The position numbers and the translations under genes were made by a program. 47,149 bases of DNA, taken from the NCBI RefSeq assembly GCF_009696275.1, contig NZ_VUMI01000043.1, positions 1-47,149 of the forward strand, written 5' to 3'. Below are positions 1-8,204 of the stretch, piece by piece; position 1 is the stretch's first letter; each line of letters begins with the position of its first letter. The notes under the pieces are model-generated. The model saw nothing but the letters and a program-made list of their open reading frames with translations. It did no database searches and was not told where the DNA came from. The DNA comes from Eisenbergiella porci. GTDB lineage: Bacteria; Bacillota; Clostridia; Lachnospirales; Lachnospiraceae.

Positions 1-113
<113 letters not shown>

Positions 114-320
114 AGTGTTTAACCCAGCTAAGATTAACTCTAGCTAATGTTTAACCGTTGCTTGTTTCCAAGCGTTTCTTACTGTTTTGGGTGTCTTAAA
201 GGTCTTCTTCCGAAGCTTTAAAACTTGTTCTCTGAATTTTCTTTTTTAGAATTTTCAGGGTTGCATTACTGTTTATTTGTCAAGGTTCTGTGTGTTGCTT
301 TCTCAGCCGCAACAGTTGAC

Positions 321-349
321 ATCTTATCACATGTCGTTTGGACTGTCAA
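321..349 (-). promoter_or_regulatory. rRNA operon promoter, proximal
   Basis: On the minus strand TTGACA (344-349) and TAAGAT (321-326) are 17 bp apart, about 200 bp upstream of the 16S. An A/T-tract-rich stretch lies just upstream, like an UP element. This is the nearer of two tandem promoters, the usual arrangement for rrn operons. Confidence 0.8.
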
Positions 350-414
350 GCACTTTTTTCAACTTTTTTTGTTTCTTTCAAGTTGTTGTTGCACCGTTGT
401 TCGCGGTGAGTCTT

Positions 415-444
415 ATTTTAGCATCATGTATCATAAGATGTCAA
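415..444 (-). promoter_or_regulatory. rRNA operon promoter, distal
   Basis: On the minus strand TTGACA (439-444) and TAAAAT (415-420) are 18 bp apart, again preceded by A-tracts (about 445-490). It lies about 95 bp upstream of the proximal promoter. The stretch 114-528 holds these two promoters and the rRNA leader, and I see no gene in it. Confidence 0.72.
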
Positions 445-528
445 CAGCTTTTTTCAATTTTTTTACAAGTTTTTGGAATATTTTAAAAAGCCCAATATAT
501 TGTGGTAGTGCGTTCTATATATTGTGTT

Positions 529-566
529 AAAAGAGCTGGATATCTACTTTAAAGCAGATATCCAGC
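529..566 (-). terminator. Rho-independent terminator of the cvpA operon
   Basis: A 13-bp stem, GCTGGATATCTGC with its complement, has a TTTAAA loop and is followed on the minus strand by TCTTTT. The stop codon of the CvpA-like gene lies inside the hairpin. It separates this operon from the downstream rRNA promoters. Confidence 0.82.
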
Positions 567-1026
567 CCGCGATATAGTTGGAATCATACAACCGGAGAAG
601 CCATTCATTTTCATTTGTCCATTTCATTATCTGCTCGCCGAAGCTTCCCGTGGGAAAACTCTGTATAATAATGTAGGTAATCCACAGGGCGACTACTACT
701 TCCATCAGGCCGGCGGCAATCCCCAGAAGGCTGTTGAACAGGTTTATGATGGGAAGGCCTGCTATGGTTTTCAGGGAACGCAGGACAATGCTGAGCAGAT
801 GGAACACAATTCCTGTAATAAGAATCAGTATGATGGCAATGATCCCATTTTGGTTATTGTGATCCATAAAGCTGGATATGGCCATAATGGCCAGCGCCAG
901 GACAAACAGGGCTACCACCAGGGAAACAAGGCGGTTAACTTCCTCCGCCAGTCCTGTTTTAAATCCTCTGACAGCGCGCCAGATGCCAAGCGCTATGAGA
1001 ATGATCAGCAGTAGGTTGATATTCAT
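544..1026 (-). CDS. CvpA family membrane protein
   Basis: A 160-residue integral membrane protein. The N-terminal hydrophobic helix is followed by an R-x-x-R-G-F-K-T-G-L motif near residues 17-26, typical of CvpA/colicin V production proteins, and then by three more hydrophobic segments (about 33-53, 63-83, 100-125). The start is preceded by AGGAGT. CvpA proteins are linked to cell-envelope homeostasis, but the biochemical role is unsettled. It lies 10 bp after the DUF5711 gene on the same strand, so the two are probably one operon ending in the terminator at 529-566. The family assignment is firm in outline; the function is not. Confidence 0.8.
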   Translation of the reverse strand: MNINLLLIILIALGIWRAVRGFKTGLAEEVNRLVSLVVALFVLALAIMAISSFMDHNNQNGIIAIILILITGIVFHLLSIVLRSLKTIAGLPIINLFNSLLGIAAGLMEVVVALWITYIIIQSFPTGSFGEQIMKWTNENEWLLRLYDSNYIAGWISALK

Positions 1027-1036
1027 TTGTATACTC

Positions 1037-2239
1037 CTATTTCATTTCAATGATGTCAATGCTGTCCTTGGACACGGCGAGATACTTCTTGGCGCTGACA
1101 GGAGAAAACAGAAGCAGGGGATTCTCAAATTCGCCATGGAAGCGTACCAGTCCATGCAGGTTGGCAATCATACACTGTGTTTCATTATATATAATGATAC
1201 TGTCCTTGTAGAGAATAATATCCTTATATTCAATATCAAAGTATTGGGAGGTTACTACCGTCCCTGATGTATTGTAAACATCCAGACGGTATTTTCCCTG
1301 GCCTGTGGTATCCAGGAAAACGAGTCCGATATAGCTTCCGCTGTAGAATACGCTCTGGATTTCGCCATCAAGGAAAACATCCGCGGAGCTTTTGGGCCGC
1401 TGGTCGCCGCTGTAAATGACAAGGCGGTTATCAGCAACGGCGAATGCCGTGTCGCTGCTCAGGAAAGTAATATAAGGAATCACAGCATCCACATAATCAG
1501 CGCCGCTGGCAAAGTTGTCCACAAAGTTCTGTCCTACAGAGCTGAAATTATAAAAGGCAACGCTGCTTTTAGTGGATCCGTTTTCTACCGCGATATAGGA
1601 AACCGCCATAAGCTTGCCATCCGGTGAAAGGGCCAGGGCGGCGGGATAGCCGCTTTTCTGCATGGTTGTTTTTACATAGGCTACTTTATCGCCCTGGGAG
1701 TTGTAGAGATAAATCCAGGTAATATTAGTATCCTCCAGGACTGCCGCCACCATACCGTTTTCAGATATCGCAAATTCCCTGATGGGAAGATTGGTGTCTA
1801 TTTCCACGGAATTTCCGGCCTGATCTATGTTATGTATGATATGGCCATTGTAGTCTGCAACGGCTACCCTCGTTCCTGCCACTCTTACCATAGGATTCTG
1901 CATTTCATAGGTCTGATTCCAAAGGGCATTTCCTTTGGTGTCGGTGTAACTGATACCATCCTTGCTGTAGGTAAGAAAGCCATTGACATAGCTGAGGCAG
2001 GCAGCGCTGTCATACTGCTGTTTTTCTATGGAGGACAGGGTTATATAGCTGCTGAATACCTGGTTTTTTAACTGAACATATATTGTCGCTCCCAGTCCTG
2101 CACACAGAAGAAGCACCAGCAGTGTTCTGGTTATGATTGCCATTCTGTGCTTCAGGATCAGATCGCCAAAATTATGCGTATTCGGTTTTTTTTCTTTACG
2201 CTCTGCTTTTTTACGCAGATAATTACGTACATTTGGCAT
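1037..2239 (-). CDS. DUF5711 family membrane-anchored protein
   Basis: About 400 residues. A basic, cytoplasmic N-terminus (residues 1-35, rich in Arg/Lys) precedes one transmembrane helix (about 40-60, LLVLLLCAGLGATIYV). The long extracytoplasmic region has repeated beta-strand blocks such as YLYNSQGDKVAYV and ALSPDGKLMAVSY, which look like beta-propeller blades. This is the layout of the Lachnospiraceae DUF5711 family, whose function is unknown. I chose the ATG at 2239 (GAGG five to seven bases upstream) over an upstream TTG at 2251. The gene is followed by a CvpA-like gene and preceded by a terminator, so these two genes form their own transcription unit. Confidence 0.75.
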   Translation of the reverse strand: MPNVRNYLRKKAERKEKKPNTHNFGDLILKHRMAIITRTLLVLLLCAGLGATIYVQLKNQVFSSYITLSSIEKQQYDSAACLSYVNGFLTYSKDGISYTDTKGNALWNQTYEMQNPMVRVAGTRVAVADYNGHIIHNIDQAGNSVEIDTNLPIREFAISENGMVAAVLEDTNITWIYLYNSQGDKVAYVKTTMQKSGYPAALALSPDGKLMAVSYIAVENGSTKSSVAFYNFSSVGQNFVDNFASGADYVDAVIPYITFLSSDTAFAVADNRLVIYSGDQRPKSSADVFLDGEIQSVFYSGSYIGLVFLDTTGQGKYRLDVYNTSGTVVTSQYFDIEYKDIILYKDSIIIYNETQCMIANLHGLVRFHGEFENPLLLFSPVSAKKYLAVSKDSIDIIEMK

Positions 2240-2281
2240 GGGAATCCTCAAATCTAATCTTTTATTATGGCCGATCCGATT

Positions 2282-2320
2282 AAAAAAAGCCTCGTTGATG
2301 CAAAATCACGCGGCTTTTTT
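2282..2320. terminator. Bidirectional-looking terminator
   Basis: AAAAAAGCC pairs with GGCTTTTTT, with a CGT/ACG extension and a TGATGCAAAATC loop. U-rich tails lie on both strands. It would end the LysM gene transcript read leftwards. Confidence 0.75.
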
Positions 2321-2360
2321 CTCACCTTGCTCTGCCCTACTGGGATTATACCATAAATTT

Positions 2361-4190
2361 TCATTTAGGAAGTATAATTTTTTGGCCGGCAGCCAGGCGG
2401 TTCGGATCGGAGATGGAGTTCAGTTCGCATATTTCATCCATTTTATCGAGATTGCCGTAAAAATGCCGGCAGATATTGGCAAGATTGTCGCCGGATTTTA
2501 CGGTATAGCTGGAGGGAACCGGTGCGGAGGCGGCCACGGCTTCGGAGGTGATGTCCGATGCAGGCTGCGCAGCATCCTTATTTTCATCGGGGGCCTGCTC
2601 TTTATTTGGGGATGGTGTCTGCTCTGCCTGGGCCTGTTGTCCAGCCTGAGCATTTTTTCCGGATGTGTTGTCTGCAACGGAAGTATTATTCATGGATGAT
2701 GTATCAGCTGCAGCCTGTCCATCCTGTCCGACGCTGCTGACAGAGGAGGACATGGCTGGAAGGGAGTCCGTCTGCTGTGCCTCACCTGTTTGTTTTGTAT
2801 CGGCCTGACCGGAAGCCGTCTGGGATGTGCCTGTCCGGGATGTACCAGTTTGGGATGTATCTGTCTGAGACGAACCAGCCTGGGTTATATCTGTCTGAGG
2901 CGAACCCGTCTGAGATGCATCTGCCTTAGACGAACCAGTTTGGGTTATATCTGTCTGAGGTGAACCAGACTGGGTTATTGCAGCCGGGTCTATGGACGAG
3001 GGATCCGTTACCGATACTGCTGCGTCAGACGGGCTGGCATCTGCGGCGGATGCTGACGCATTGGCGGACGCCTGGGCGGAAGCATCGGTATTGGGGGGCT
3101 GCACCGGATTGTCACTGCCGGGAAGGGAAGCCTGTTTTTCTTCGATTTGCAGCGCGCTGTCAGCCAATGCATATTCCGAGGTTTCGGTTTCCGGCTGATG
3201 GGCGGCGTCTGCGAAGAGATTTCCGGCTTCTTTCATATCATTATAACGGTTAATGGAGGTAACGCCGATTCCACAGAGAACCAGGAGAATCAGCAGTCCT
3301 GCCGCCCGGCTTAAAATGGAGGAACTGCTGCCTGACTTCCTGCCGGCCGGTTTTCTGCCGTCTGTAGTTTGGCTGGCTGCATTTCTGCCATATGAATAGC
3401 TGTTGCCGGCATTTTGGCCATCCTGATATCTGCTTTCTGTGCTTTTGGCGTCTGTACTTTTGCCGCCCGGATATCCGCTGGCCGGGTTACCAAACAATGA
3501 ACGTCTGCCGGAGGACGGTTTTCTTTCATAAGCTCTGGAATCCGGTCTGCCCAGGTCCGGTGCTTCGGCAGCCTGCATCATTTTTTCGCTGTCTTCCCGT
3601 TTTTCCGGGGAATCTATGTCGTAGCTTCTGGGCATGCGCAGGATTCTTCTGGGTTCCTGTGCGGAGGGTTCGGTTTCCGGTATGCCCTCGGGACTGTCTC
3701 CCGCTCTTTTCCCCATGATATTATCTCTGGCCTGTCCGCCTCTTGTTTTTCGTTCAAAGCTTCGGGAGGACGCCCGGGGCACTACCTCCTGCACGGTTTC
3801 TCCCGGCTGGTTCTGATGTACCGCAATCAGGTAAGACTGCATGTCCTCATTTTGTTCATAAAAAATAAAGTAGCCTTCCAGAGGGGCTGCATAGCCGTCT
3901 TCAAAAAAAAGCCAGGCTTCTTTATCATCATAGGTCGCCTCACCGATTCTGCTCTGTTTTGCAAAATATCGTCTCGCTGTGATCTCCCATCCGGGGCCTT
4001 CCTTGGCCGCACCATAAATAAAATAGTAACGGACATCCCCTTCCTTCTCTGTTTTGCCATAGAGGCAGAAATCCGCCGTTCTGCCTGTATCCCGGCATTG
4101 GGACAAATAAGTATGTACGTAGTCTTCTATGTATATTTTGTGACAGGAGTCCACGCCGCCTGCCTGCACTACATTTTTAGGTATCTGCAT
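2361..4190 (-). CDS. LysM domain membrane protein with Ser/Thr/Gln-rich linker
   Basis: 609 residues. The first ~110 are a globular, presumably cytoplasmic region resembling DUF6128-like N-termini; a charged linker follows, then one transmembrane helix (about residue 295, LLILLVLCGIGVTSI). A long low-complexity stretch comes next, with repeats of the type QTGSPQTDITQ. A C-terminal LysM domain (last ~50 residues: SYTVKSGDNLANICRHFYG, ending in QKIILPK) should bind peptidoglycan glycan. The protein would therefore span the membrane and tether to the wall. The start is the ATG at 4190, behind AGGCGGTGGC; a longer reading to 4280 would run into the galM terminator and has no ribosome binding site. 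It stands alone between two terminators. The exact role is unknown. Confidence 0.82.
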   Translation of the reverse strand: MQIPKNVVQAGGVDSCHKIYIEDYVHTYLSQCRDTGRTADFCLYGKTEKEGDVRYYFIYGAAKEGPGWEITARRYFAKQSRIGEATYDDKEAWLFFEDGYAAPLEGYFIFYEQNEDMQSYLIAVHQNQPGETVQEVVPRASSRSFERKTRGGQARDNIMGKRAGDSPEGIPETEPSAQEPRRILRMPRSYDIDSPEKREDSEKMMQAAEAPDLGRPDSRAYERKPSSGRRSLFGNPASGYPGGKSTDAKSTESRYQDGQNAGNSYSYGRNAASQTTDGRKPAGRKSGSSSSILSRAAGLLILLVLCGIGVTSINRYNDMKEAGNLFADAAHQPETETSEYALADSALQIEEKQASLPGSDNPVQPPNTDASAQASANASASAADASPSDAAVSVTDPSSIDPAAITQSGSPQTDITQTGSSKADASQTGSPQTDITQAGSSQTDTSQTGTSRTGTSQTASGQADTKQTGEAQQTDSLPAMSSSVSSVGQDGQAAADTSSMNNTSVADNTSGKNAQAGQQAQAEQTPSPNKEQAPDENKDAAQPASDITSEAVAASAPVPSSYTVKSGDNLANICRHFYGNLDKMDEICELNSISDPNRLAAGQKIILPK

Positions 4191-4277
4191 ACTGCCACCG
4201 CCTTTTTTTCTTTCAATATAGCAGAGAAAGGACGCATATTTTGGCGGAATACGCGGCGTTGGCAACATTCTTTCCGA

Positions 4278-4338
4278 CAAAAAACGGCAGGAGACAGGGC
4301 TGTTCCTTTTTTCAGGAAATCAGCCCGGTTCCTGCCGT
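4278..4338 (-). terminator. Rho-independent terminator after galM
   Basis: On the minus strand ACGGCAGGAACCGGGCTG pairs with CAGCCCTGTCTCCTGCCGT around a short loop and is followed by TTTTTT. It lies about 65 bp after the galM stop codon. Confidence 0.85.
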
Positions 4339-4401
4339 ATGTGGCCTGGCTTTTTCTACATTATATGCCGCTTGTTTCCTAATATAAGGGGAACAGGCAG
4401 T

Positions 4402-5442
4402 TTATTCAAAACGGAAAATGGTAACGGTGTTGTATTCCTTGTCCGGTCCGAATACGGCGGACGGGAAATCGGGTTCGTTGGCCGTGTCAGGATAGAACTG
4501 TGTTTCCAGGCAGAAGGCTGTGCGGTTTCCGTAGTTAGCTCCGCCCTTGCCGGTCTGTTCCGCCATGCCGTTGCTGGTATAGAACTGTACGCCGGGCAAA
4601 TCTGTGAAAACCTTCATAGTCCTGCTGCCGGACGGATTGGAAGCCTCAGCAACAAGTCTTACGTTTCCGTCATAGTTATCCAGGCACCAGTTATGGTCAT
4701 AGCCGCCTACAAGCTCCAGCTGTTCCCATTCTTTGTCAATATCGGCTCCGATTTTCTTGGGGGCGTTGAAATCCATGGGTGTGCCTTCTACAGGAAGCAG
4801 TTTTCCGGTGGGGATGGCTCCGGGAAGAATTTCAGTAAAGTATTTGGAGTGCAGTGTTACCAGATGATTGGAAATATCGCCTGCATCATGACCGTCCAGG
4901 TTAAAATAGGAATGGTTGGTCATGTTGAAAATTGTGTTTTTATCACTGATTCCGTGATATTCCAGCTTCAGTTCGTTTTCTTCATTTACGGTATATGTAA
5001 CCTGCAGCTTCTTGTTTCCGGGGAAGCCCATGTCTCCGTCAGGCATATCCAGAGAAAAAACAACGCCGCTTTCCACTTCGCAGGCATCCCATACTCTCTT
5101 ATGGCTGCCCAACTCTTTATGGCTGTGCAGGTTGTTCACGCCGTCATTGGGGTCCAAATGATATTCCACGCCGTCCAGGTTGAATTTTGCATTGGCAATT
5201 CTGTTTGCATTCGGGCCGATTACCGAGCCGAAAAAGCATCCGTTCACAAAATAATCAGACAGCTTGTCGTAGCCCAGAACCACATCCGCTGAATGGCCGT
5301 TTTTATCCGGTACGATTAAATCCACAAGGATTGCGCCGTAGCTCATCACTCTGGCCTTCATCCCTCTGCTGTTTGTAAGGGTATAGATGTATACCTCTTT
5401 CCCATCTTTAGTAGAACCGAAAAGTTCCTTTTGTACTCCCAT
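4402..5442 (-). CDS. galM: Aldose 1-epimerase (galactose mutarotase)
   Basis: 346 residues, full length. It interconverts alpha and beta anomers of galactose or glucose and so feeds the Leloir pathway. The mutarotase signatures are present: catalytic base His177 in NHSYFNL, Asp249 in GGYDHNW, and catalytic Glu313 in CLETQFYPD. It follows recR by about 50 bp on the same strand. A perfect 16-bp palindrome (GCGTGCCCGGGCACGC, 5458-5473) lies just upstream of the AAGGGAG ribosome binding site. The window also carries GH42 beta-galactosidase and GH4 alpha-galactosidase genes, which would release galactose for this enzyme. Confidence is high. Confidence 0.95.
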   Translation of the reverse strand: MGVQKELFGSTKDGKEVYIYTLTNSRGMKARVMSYGAILVDLIVPDKNGHSADVVLGYDKLSDYFVNGCFFGSVIGPNANRIANAKFNLDGVEYHLDPNDGVNNLHSHKELGSHKRVWDACEVESGVVFSLDMPDGDMGFPGNKKLQVTYTVNEENELKLEYHGISDKNTIFNMTNHSYFNLDGHDAGDISNHLVTLHSKYFTEILPGAIPTGKLLPVEGTPMDFNAPKKIGADIDKEWEQLELVGGYDHNWCLDNYDGNVRLVAEASNPSGSRTMKVFTDLPGVQFYTSNGMAEQTGKGGANYGNRTAFCLETQFYPDTANEPDFPSAVFGPDKEYNTVTIFRFE

Positions 5443-5457
5443 TTCTCGCTCCCTTCC

Positions 5458-5473
5458 GCGTGCCCGGGCACGC
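5458..5473. repeat. Perfect 16-bp palindrome before galM
   Basis: GCGTGCCCGGGCACGC lies in the recR-galM gap, right against the galM ribosome binding site. In mRNA it would form an 8-bp all-paired stem that could restrain galM translation or act as an attenuator. It lacks a U-tract, so it is not a classic terminator. Confidence 0.5.
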
Positions 5474-5492
5474 TAACACGCACATATGTTTT

Positions 5493-6089
5493 CTACATTT
5501 CCACTCTGCCTTCCAGCGCACGCAGCAGAGTCACCTCGTCTATATATTCCAGGTCACCGCCGACCGGAACGCCGCTGGCAATTCTTGTCACCTTGACTCC
5601 GGTTGGTTTGATCAGCTTCCCTATATACATGGCAGTTGTTTCCCCCTCCAAGCTGGAGTTGGTGGCGATGATCACTTCTTTTACATCGCCTGTAAGCCGG
5701 TGCATCAGTTCCTTGAGCTTGATATCGTTTGGCCCGATGCCGAGCATGGGGGAAATGGCGCCGTGCAGGACATGGTATACGCCCTCATATTTTCCCGTCT
5801 TTTCATAAGCTGCAAGGTCTCTGGTATTTTCCACCACCATGATAACGGAATGATCTCTGCGGTCATTGGCGCAGATAGGGCATTTTTCGGAGTCGGTCAG
5901 CGTATAGCATTCCTCACAGTAGCGGACATGCTCCTTGGCCTCCGTCATGGTTCTGGCCAGCTTTTCCACCTTGGCCTTCGGCATGTTGATTATATGGAAG
6001 GCAAGGCGCTGCGCAGATTTGCTGCCAATGCCGGGAAGGCCTGCCAGTTCATCAATTAATTTATTAATGTATCCGCTGTAAAGATCCAT
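5493..6089 (-). CDS. recR: Recombination mediator RecR
   Basis: 198 residues, the normal length. RecR acts with RecF and RecO to load RecA onto gapped single-stranded DNA. It has the helix-hairpin-helix region ([15 protein letters not shown], residues 17-31), a four-cysteine zinc finger ([16 protein letters not shown], about 58-73), a Toprim domain ([15 protein letters not shown]) and the C-terminal Walker B-like region. Its ATG overlaps the ybaB stop as TGATG, so translation is coupled. The dnaX-ybaB-recR order is the standard Firmicutes arrangement. Confidence 0.97.
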   Translation of the reverse strand: MDLYSGYINKLIDELAGLPGIGSKSAQRLAFHIINMPKAKVEKLARTMTEAKEHVRYCEECYTLTDSEKCPICANDRRDHSVIMVVENTRDLAAYEKTGKYEGVYHVLHGAISPMLGIGPNDIKLKELMHRLTGDVKEVIIATNSSLEGETTAMYIGKLIKPTGVKVTRIASGVPVGGDLEYIDEVTLLRALEGRVEM

Positions 6090-6436
6090 CAGAAGGGAAA
6101 GCCTCCGCCCAGACCGCCGGTCATTTTATTCATTACCTCCGCATTGGCTTCCTCGGCCATGCGTATGGCTTCATTTACTGCGGCAACCACCAGGTCTTCA
6201 AGCATTTCGATATCGTCGGGATCAACTACTTCCTCTGTAAGCTTTACCCTGGTAACCTCCTTCTTTCCGGTTACGGTAACCTCTACCGCCCCGCCGCCTG
6301 CTTTCGCCGTAAATTCCTTGGTTTCCAGTTCTTTCTGGCTTTCCTCCATCTGACGCTGCATTCTCTGTGCCTGCTTCATCAGGTTATTCATGTTTCCGGG
6401 CATTCCGCCTCCGGGAAATCCGCCTCTTTTTGCCAT
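6089..6436 (-). CDS. YbaB/EbfC family nucleoid-associated protein
   Basis: 115 residues. These small DNA-binding proteins dimerise into a tweezer-like shape and coat DNA. The N-terminus is Gly/Met-rich ([20 protein letters not shown]), followed by a Gln/Glu-rich helix and the conserved core [20 protein letters not shown] and [11 protein letters not shown]. The ribosome binding site is AAGGAGG. It lies between dnaX and recR and overlaps recR by one base, the conserved context for this family. Confidence 0.95.
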   Translation of the reverse strand: MAKRGGFPGGGMPGNMNNLMKQAQRMQRQMEESQKELETKEFTAKAGGGAVEVTVTGKKEVTRVKLTEEVVDPDDIEMLEDLVVAAVNEAIRMAEEANAEVMNKMTGGLGGGFPF

Positions 6437-6503
6437 AATAAATCCTCCTTATTTCTGCCTGGTTGGTAACTGTTCAGTACCTGCAGTTGCATTAATTGTA
6501 TTA

Positions 6504-6532
6504 TTTGTACCGCATTGCAGGCTTTCTGTCAA
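6504..6532 (-). promoter_or_regulatory. Promoter for ybaB-recR-galM
   Basis: On the minus strand TTGACA (6527-6532), a 17-bp spacer and TACAAA (6504-6509) lie in the 157-bp gap between dnaX and ybaB. It would give the ybaB-recR-galM genes their own transcript in addition to any read-through from dnaX. Confidence 0.6.
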
Positions 6533-6593
6533 TGGCCTGCTTAAGCTGTTTCATCTTCTGCTCTTTATTATAACGGTTCAGACAGCCGGGCTG

Positions 6594-8183
6594 TTACTCT
6601 TCTTCTATTTCCATGTGGATGATCTGTGTGAGATCCACGTAGGAATCCTCAAAGTCCCTGTCGGAACGGGAGGCTGTGATACTGACCTCTATCTGCTTTT
6701 GCGAAAATTCAGAAAGAAGCTTCTCCAGCTCCTGTTTGTTGCCTTCCTGCTTGAGGAAGTAATCGGAAGCCAGGCCATCCTCCACTACCAGCATCAGCCG
6801 GTTATCGCCCCCAAGGCTGAGTTTTGCTTTTTTCAGATAGAGCTTCATGGGCATAGCGGTCTGACCCACCAGGGTGGGCCAGTTGGCCACTATTTTGGAG
6901 ACATCCTCAGGTATGGCCTTGGGCAGTTCTGCCCTGGTAAGGGATGACTGCGCGGCTCCGGAAGGGGCGTTTGCGGCAGTGCCTCCTGCGGCCTGGGTTC
7001 CGGCCGGGGCCTGCATGACAATGCCTTTTTCCAGCTGCTGTTCCACCGCGCGCAGCCGGTCAAGAAGGGAGTCCTGGCTGACCTCCATCTGCGGGCGGCA
7101 CAGTTTGATCAGCGCCATTTCTATCAGAATGCGCTTCTGTCCGGCGTAGCGGATACGTCCGGAAAGCTCCGACAGCTCCCTGATGTAGCGCATAATTGCA
7201 TCGGGTTGCGCCATTTCGGCCTCTTCTTTTAAGCGTACCAGATTATCACTGGATACGTCAATGACATCTTCAATCGCGCCTTCATCCGAAGTTTTGATAA
7301 GAAGCAGGTTCCTGAGATACCATGCAAAATCGGACACAAACTGGGTAAGCTCCCTTCCCTGCATGACGATTTCTTCCAGGATGCCGATACAGTCAGTAAC
7401 GCTTCTGTCCAGGACGGCGCGCAGAAGGCGGCTGAAGACCTCGGTATCCACCGCGCCCAGCACATCCAGAACCATGTCATAGGTGAGTTCCTTCCCATAA
7501 TGGAAGGCGATGCACTGATCCAGAAGGCTCAGGGCGTCACGCATGGAACCGTCCGCAGCCTTTGCCACGTAGCGGAGCGCTTTTTCTTCCACCTGCTGCT
7601 GTTCCTGGACCATCAGCTCCCGCAGCCGGCCGGTGATGGTATCGATGGTTATTCGTTTAAAATCGTAGCGCTGGCACCGGGAAAGGATGGTCACCGGGAT
7701 TTTATGCACTTCTGTGGTTGCAAGGATAAAAATAACATAGGAGGGCGGTTCCTCCAGCGTTTTGAGCAGGGCGTTGAAGGCCCCTATGGAAAGCATATGC
7801 ACTTCGTCGATGATATAAACCTTGAACCGTCCTTCTGCCGGTGAATAGGAAACCTCATCCACAATTTCGCGGATGTTGTCCACGCCGTTGTTGGAGGCGG
7901 CGTCGATTTCGATCACATTCATGCTGGCTGCCGCCGCAATGGCGCGGCAGCTCCGGCACTCACCGCAGGGAGAGCCGTCAACCGGGTGTTCACAGTTGAC
8001 GGCTTTCGCGAAAATTTTTGCTATGGTTGTCTTTCCTGTTCCTCTTGTCCCGCAGAACAGATAGGCATGTCCGATGCGGTCCGCCTCTATCTGGTTCCTC
8101 AGTGTCGTGACAATGTGGTCCTGGCCCTTCACGTCCTCAAAGCGTTCCGGGCGAAATTTACGGTAAAGAGCTGTGTAAGACAT
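6594..8183 (-). CDS. dnaX: DNA polymerase III subunits gamma and tau
   Basis: 529 residues. It is the ATPase of the clamp loader, which opens and loads the beta sliding clamp. Visible are Walker A (GTRGTGKTT, about 45-53), the zinc-binding CX8CX2CX2C module (CEHPVDGSPCGECRSC), Walker B (VYIIDEVHM), the sensor-1 SRC motif (LSRCQRYDF), the domain III helical region, and a variable tau-like C-terminus. No obvious slippery A-run is needed for the reading frame. It starts 21 bp after the phosphofructokinase gene on the same strand and heads the dnaX-ybaB-recR cluster. The small SRP RNA often found before dnaX in Bacillus is not here, because there is no room. Confidence 0.96.
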   Translation of the reverse strand: MSYTALYRKFRPERFEDVKGQDHIVTTLRNQIEADRIGHAYLFCGTRGTGKTTIAKIFAKAVNCEHPVDGSPCGECRSCRAIAAAASMNVIEIDAASNNGVDNIREIVDEVSYSPAEGRFKVYIIDEVHMLSIGAFNALLKTLEEPPSYVIFILATTEVHKIPVTILSRCQRYDFKRITIDTITGRLRELMVQEQQQVEEKALRYVAKAADGSMRDALSLLDQCIAFHYGKELTYDMVLDVLGAVDTEVFSRLLRAVLDRSVTDCIGILEEIVMQGRELTQFVSDFAWYLRNLLLIKTSDEGAIEDVIDVSSDNLVRLKEEAEMAQPDAIMRYIRELSELSGRIRYAGQKRILIEMALIKLCRPQMEVSQDSLLDRLRAVEQQLEKGIVMQAPAGTQAAGGTAANAPSGAAQSSLTRAELPKAIPEDVSKIVANWPTLVGQTAMPMKLYLKKAKLSLGGDNRLMLVVEDGLASDYFLKQEGNKQELEKLLSEFSQKQIEVSITASRSDRDFEDSYVDLTQIIHMEIEEE

Positions 8184-8204
8184 TTTTTACCTCATCTTCC
8201 ATTC

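Noticed and set aside
2800-2960. Repeats in the LysM gene that look like a short tandem array
   Set aside because: They encode the low-complexity QTG/TDI linker of the protein. Spacing and length do not fit a CRISPR array, and no cas gene is near.
4191-4280. Longer N-terminus for the LysM protein
   Set aside because: It would run into the galM terminator and has no ribosome binding site, while the ATG at 4190 has one.
8184-8204. Possible signal-recognition-particle RNA upstream of dnaX
   Set aside because: Only 21 bp separate pfkA and dnaX, too short for that RNA.
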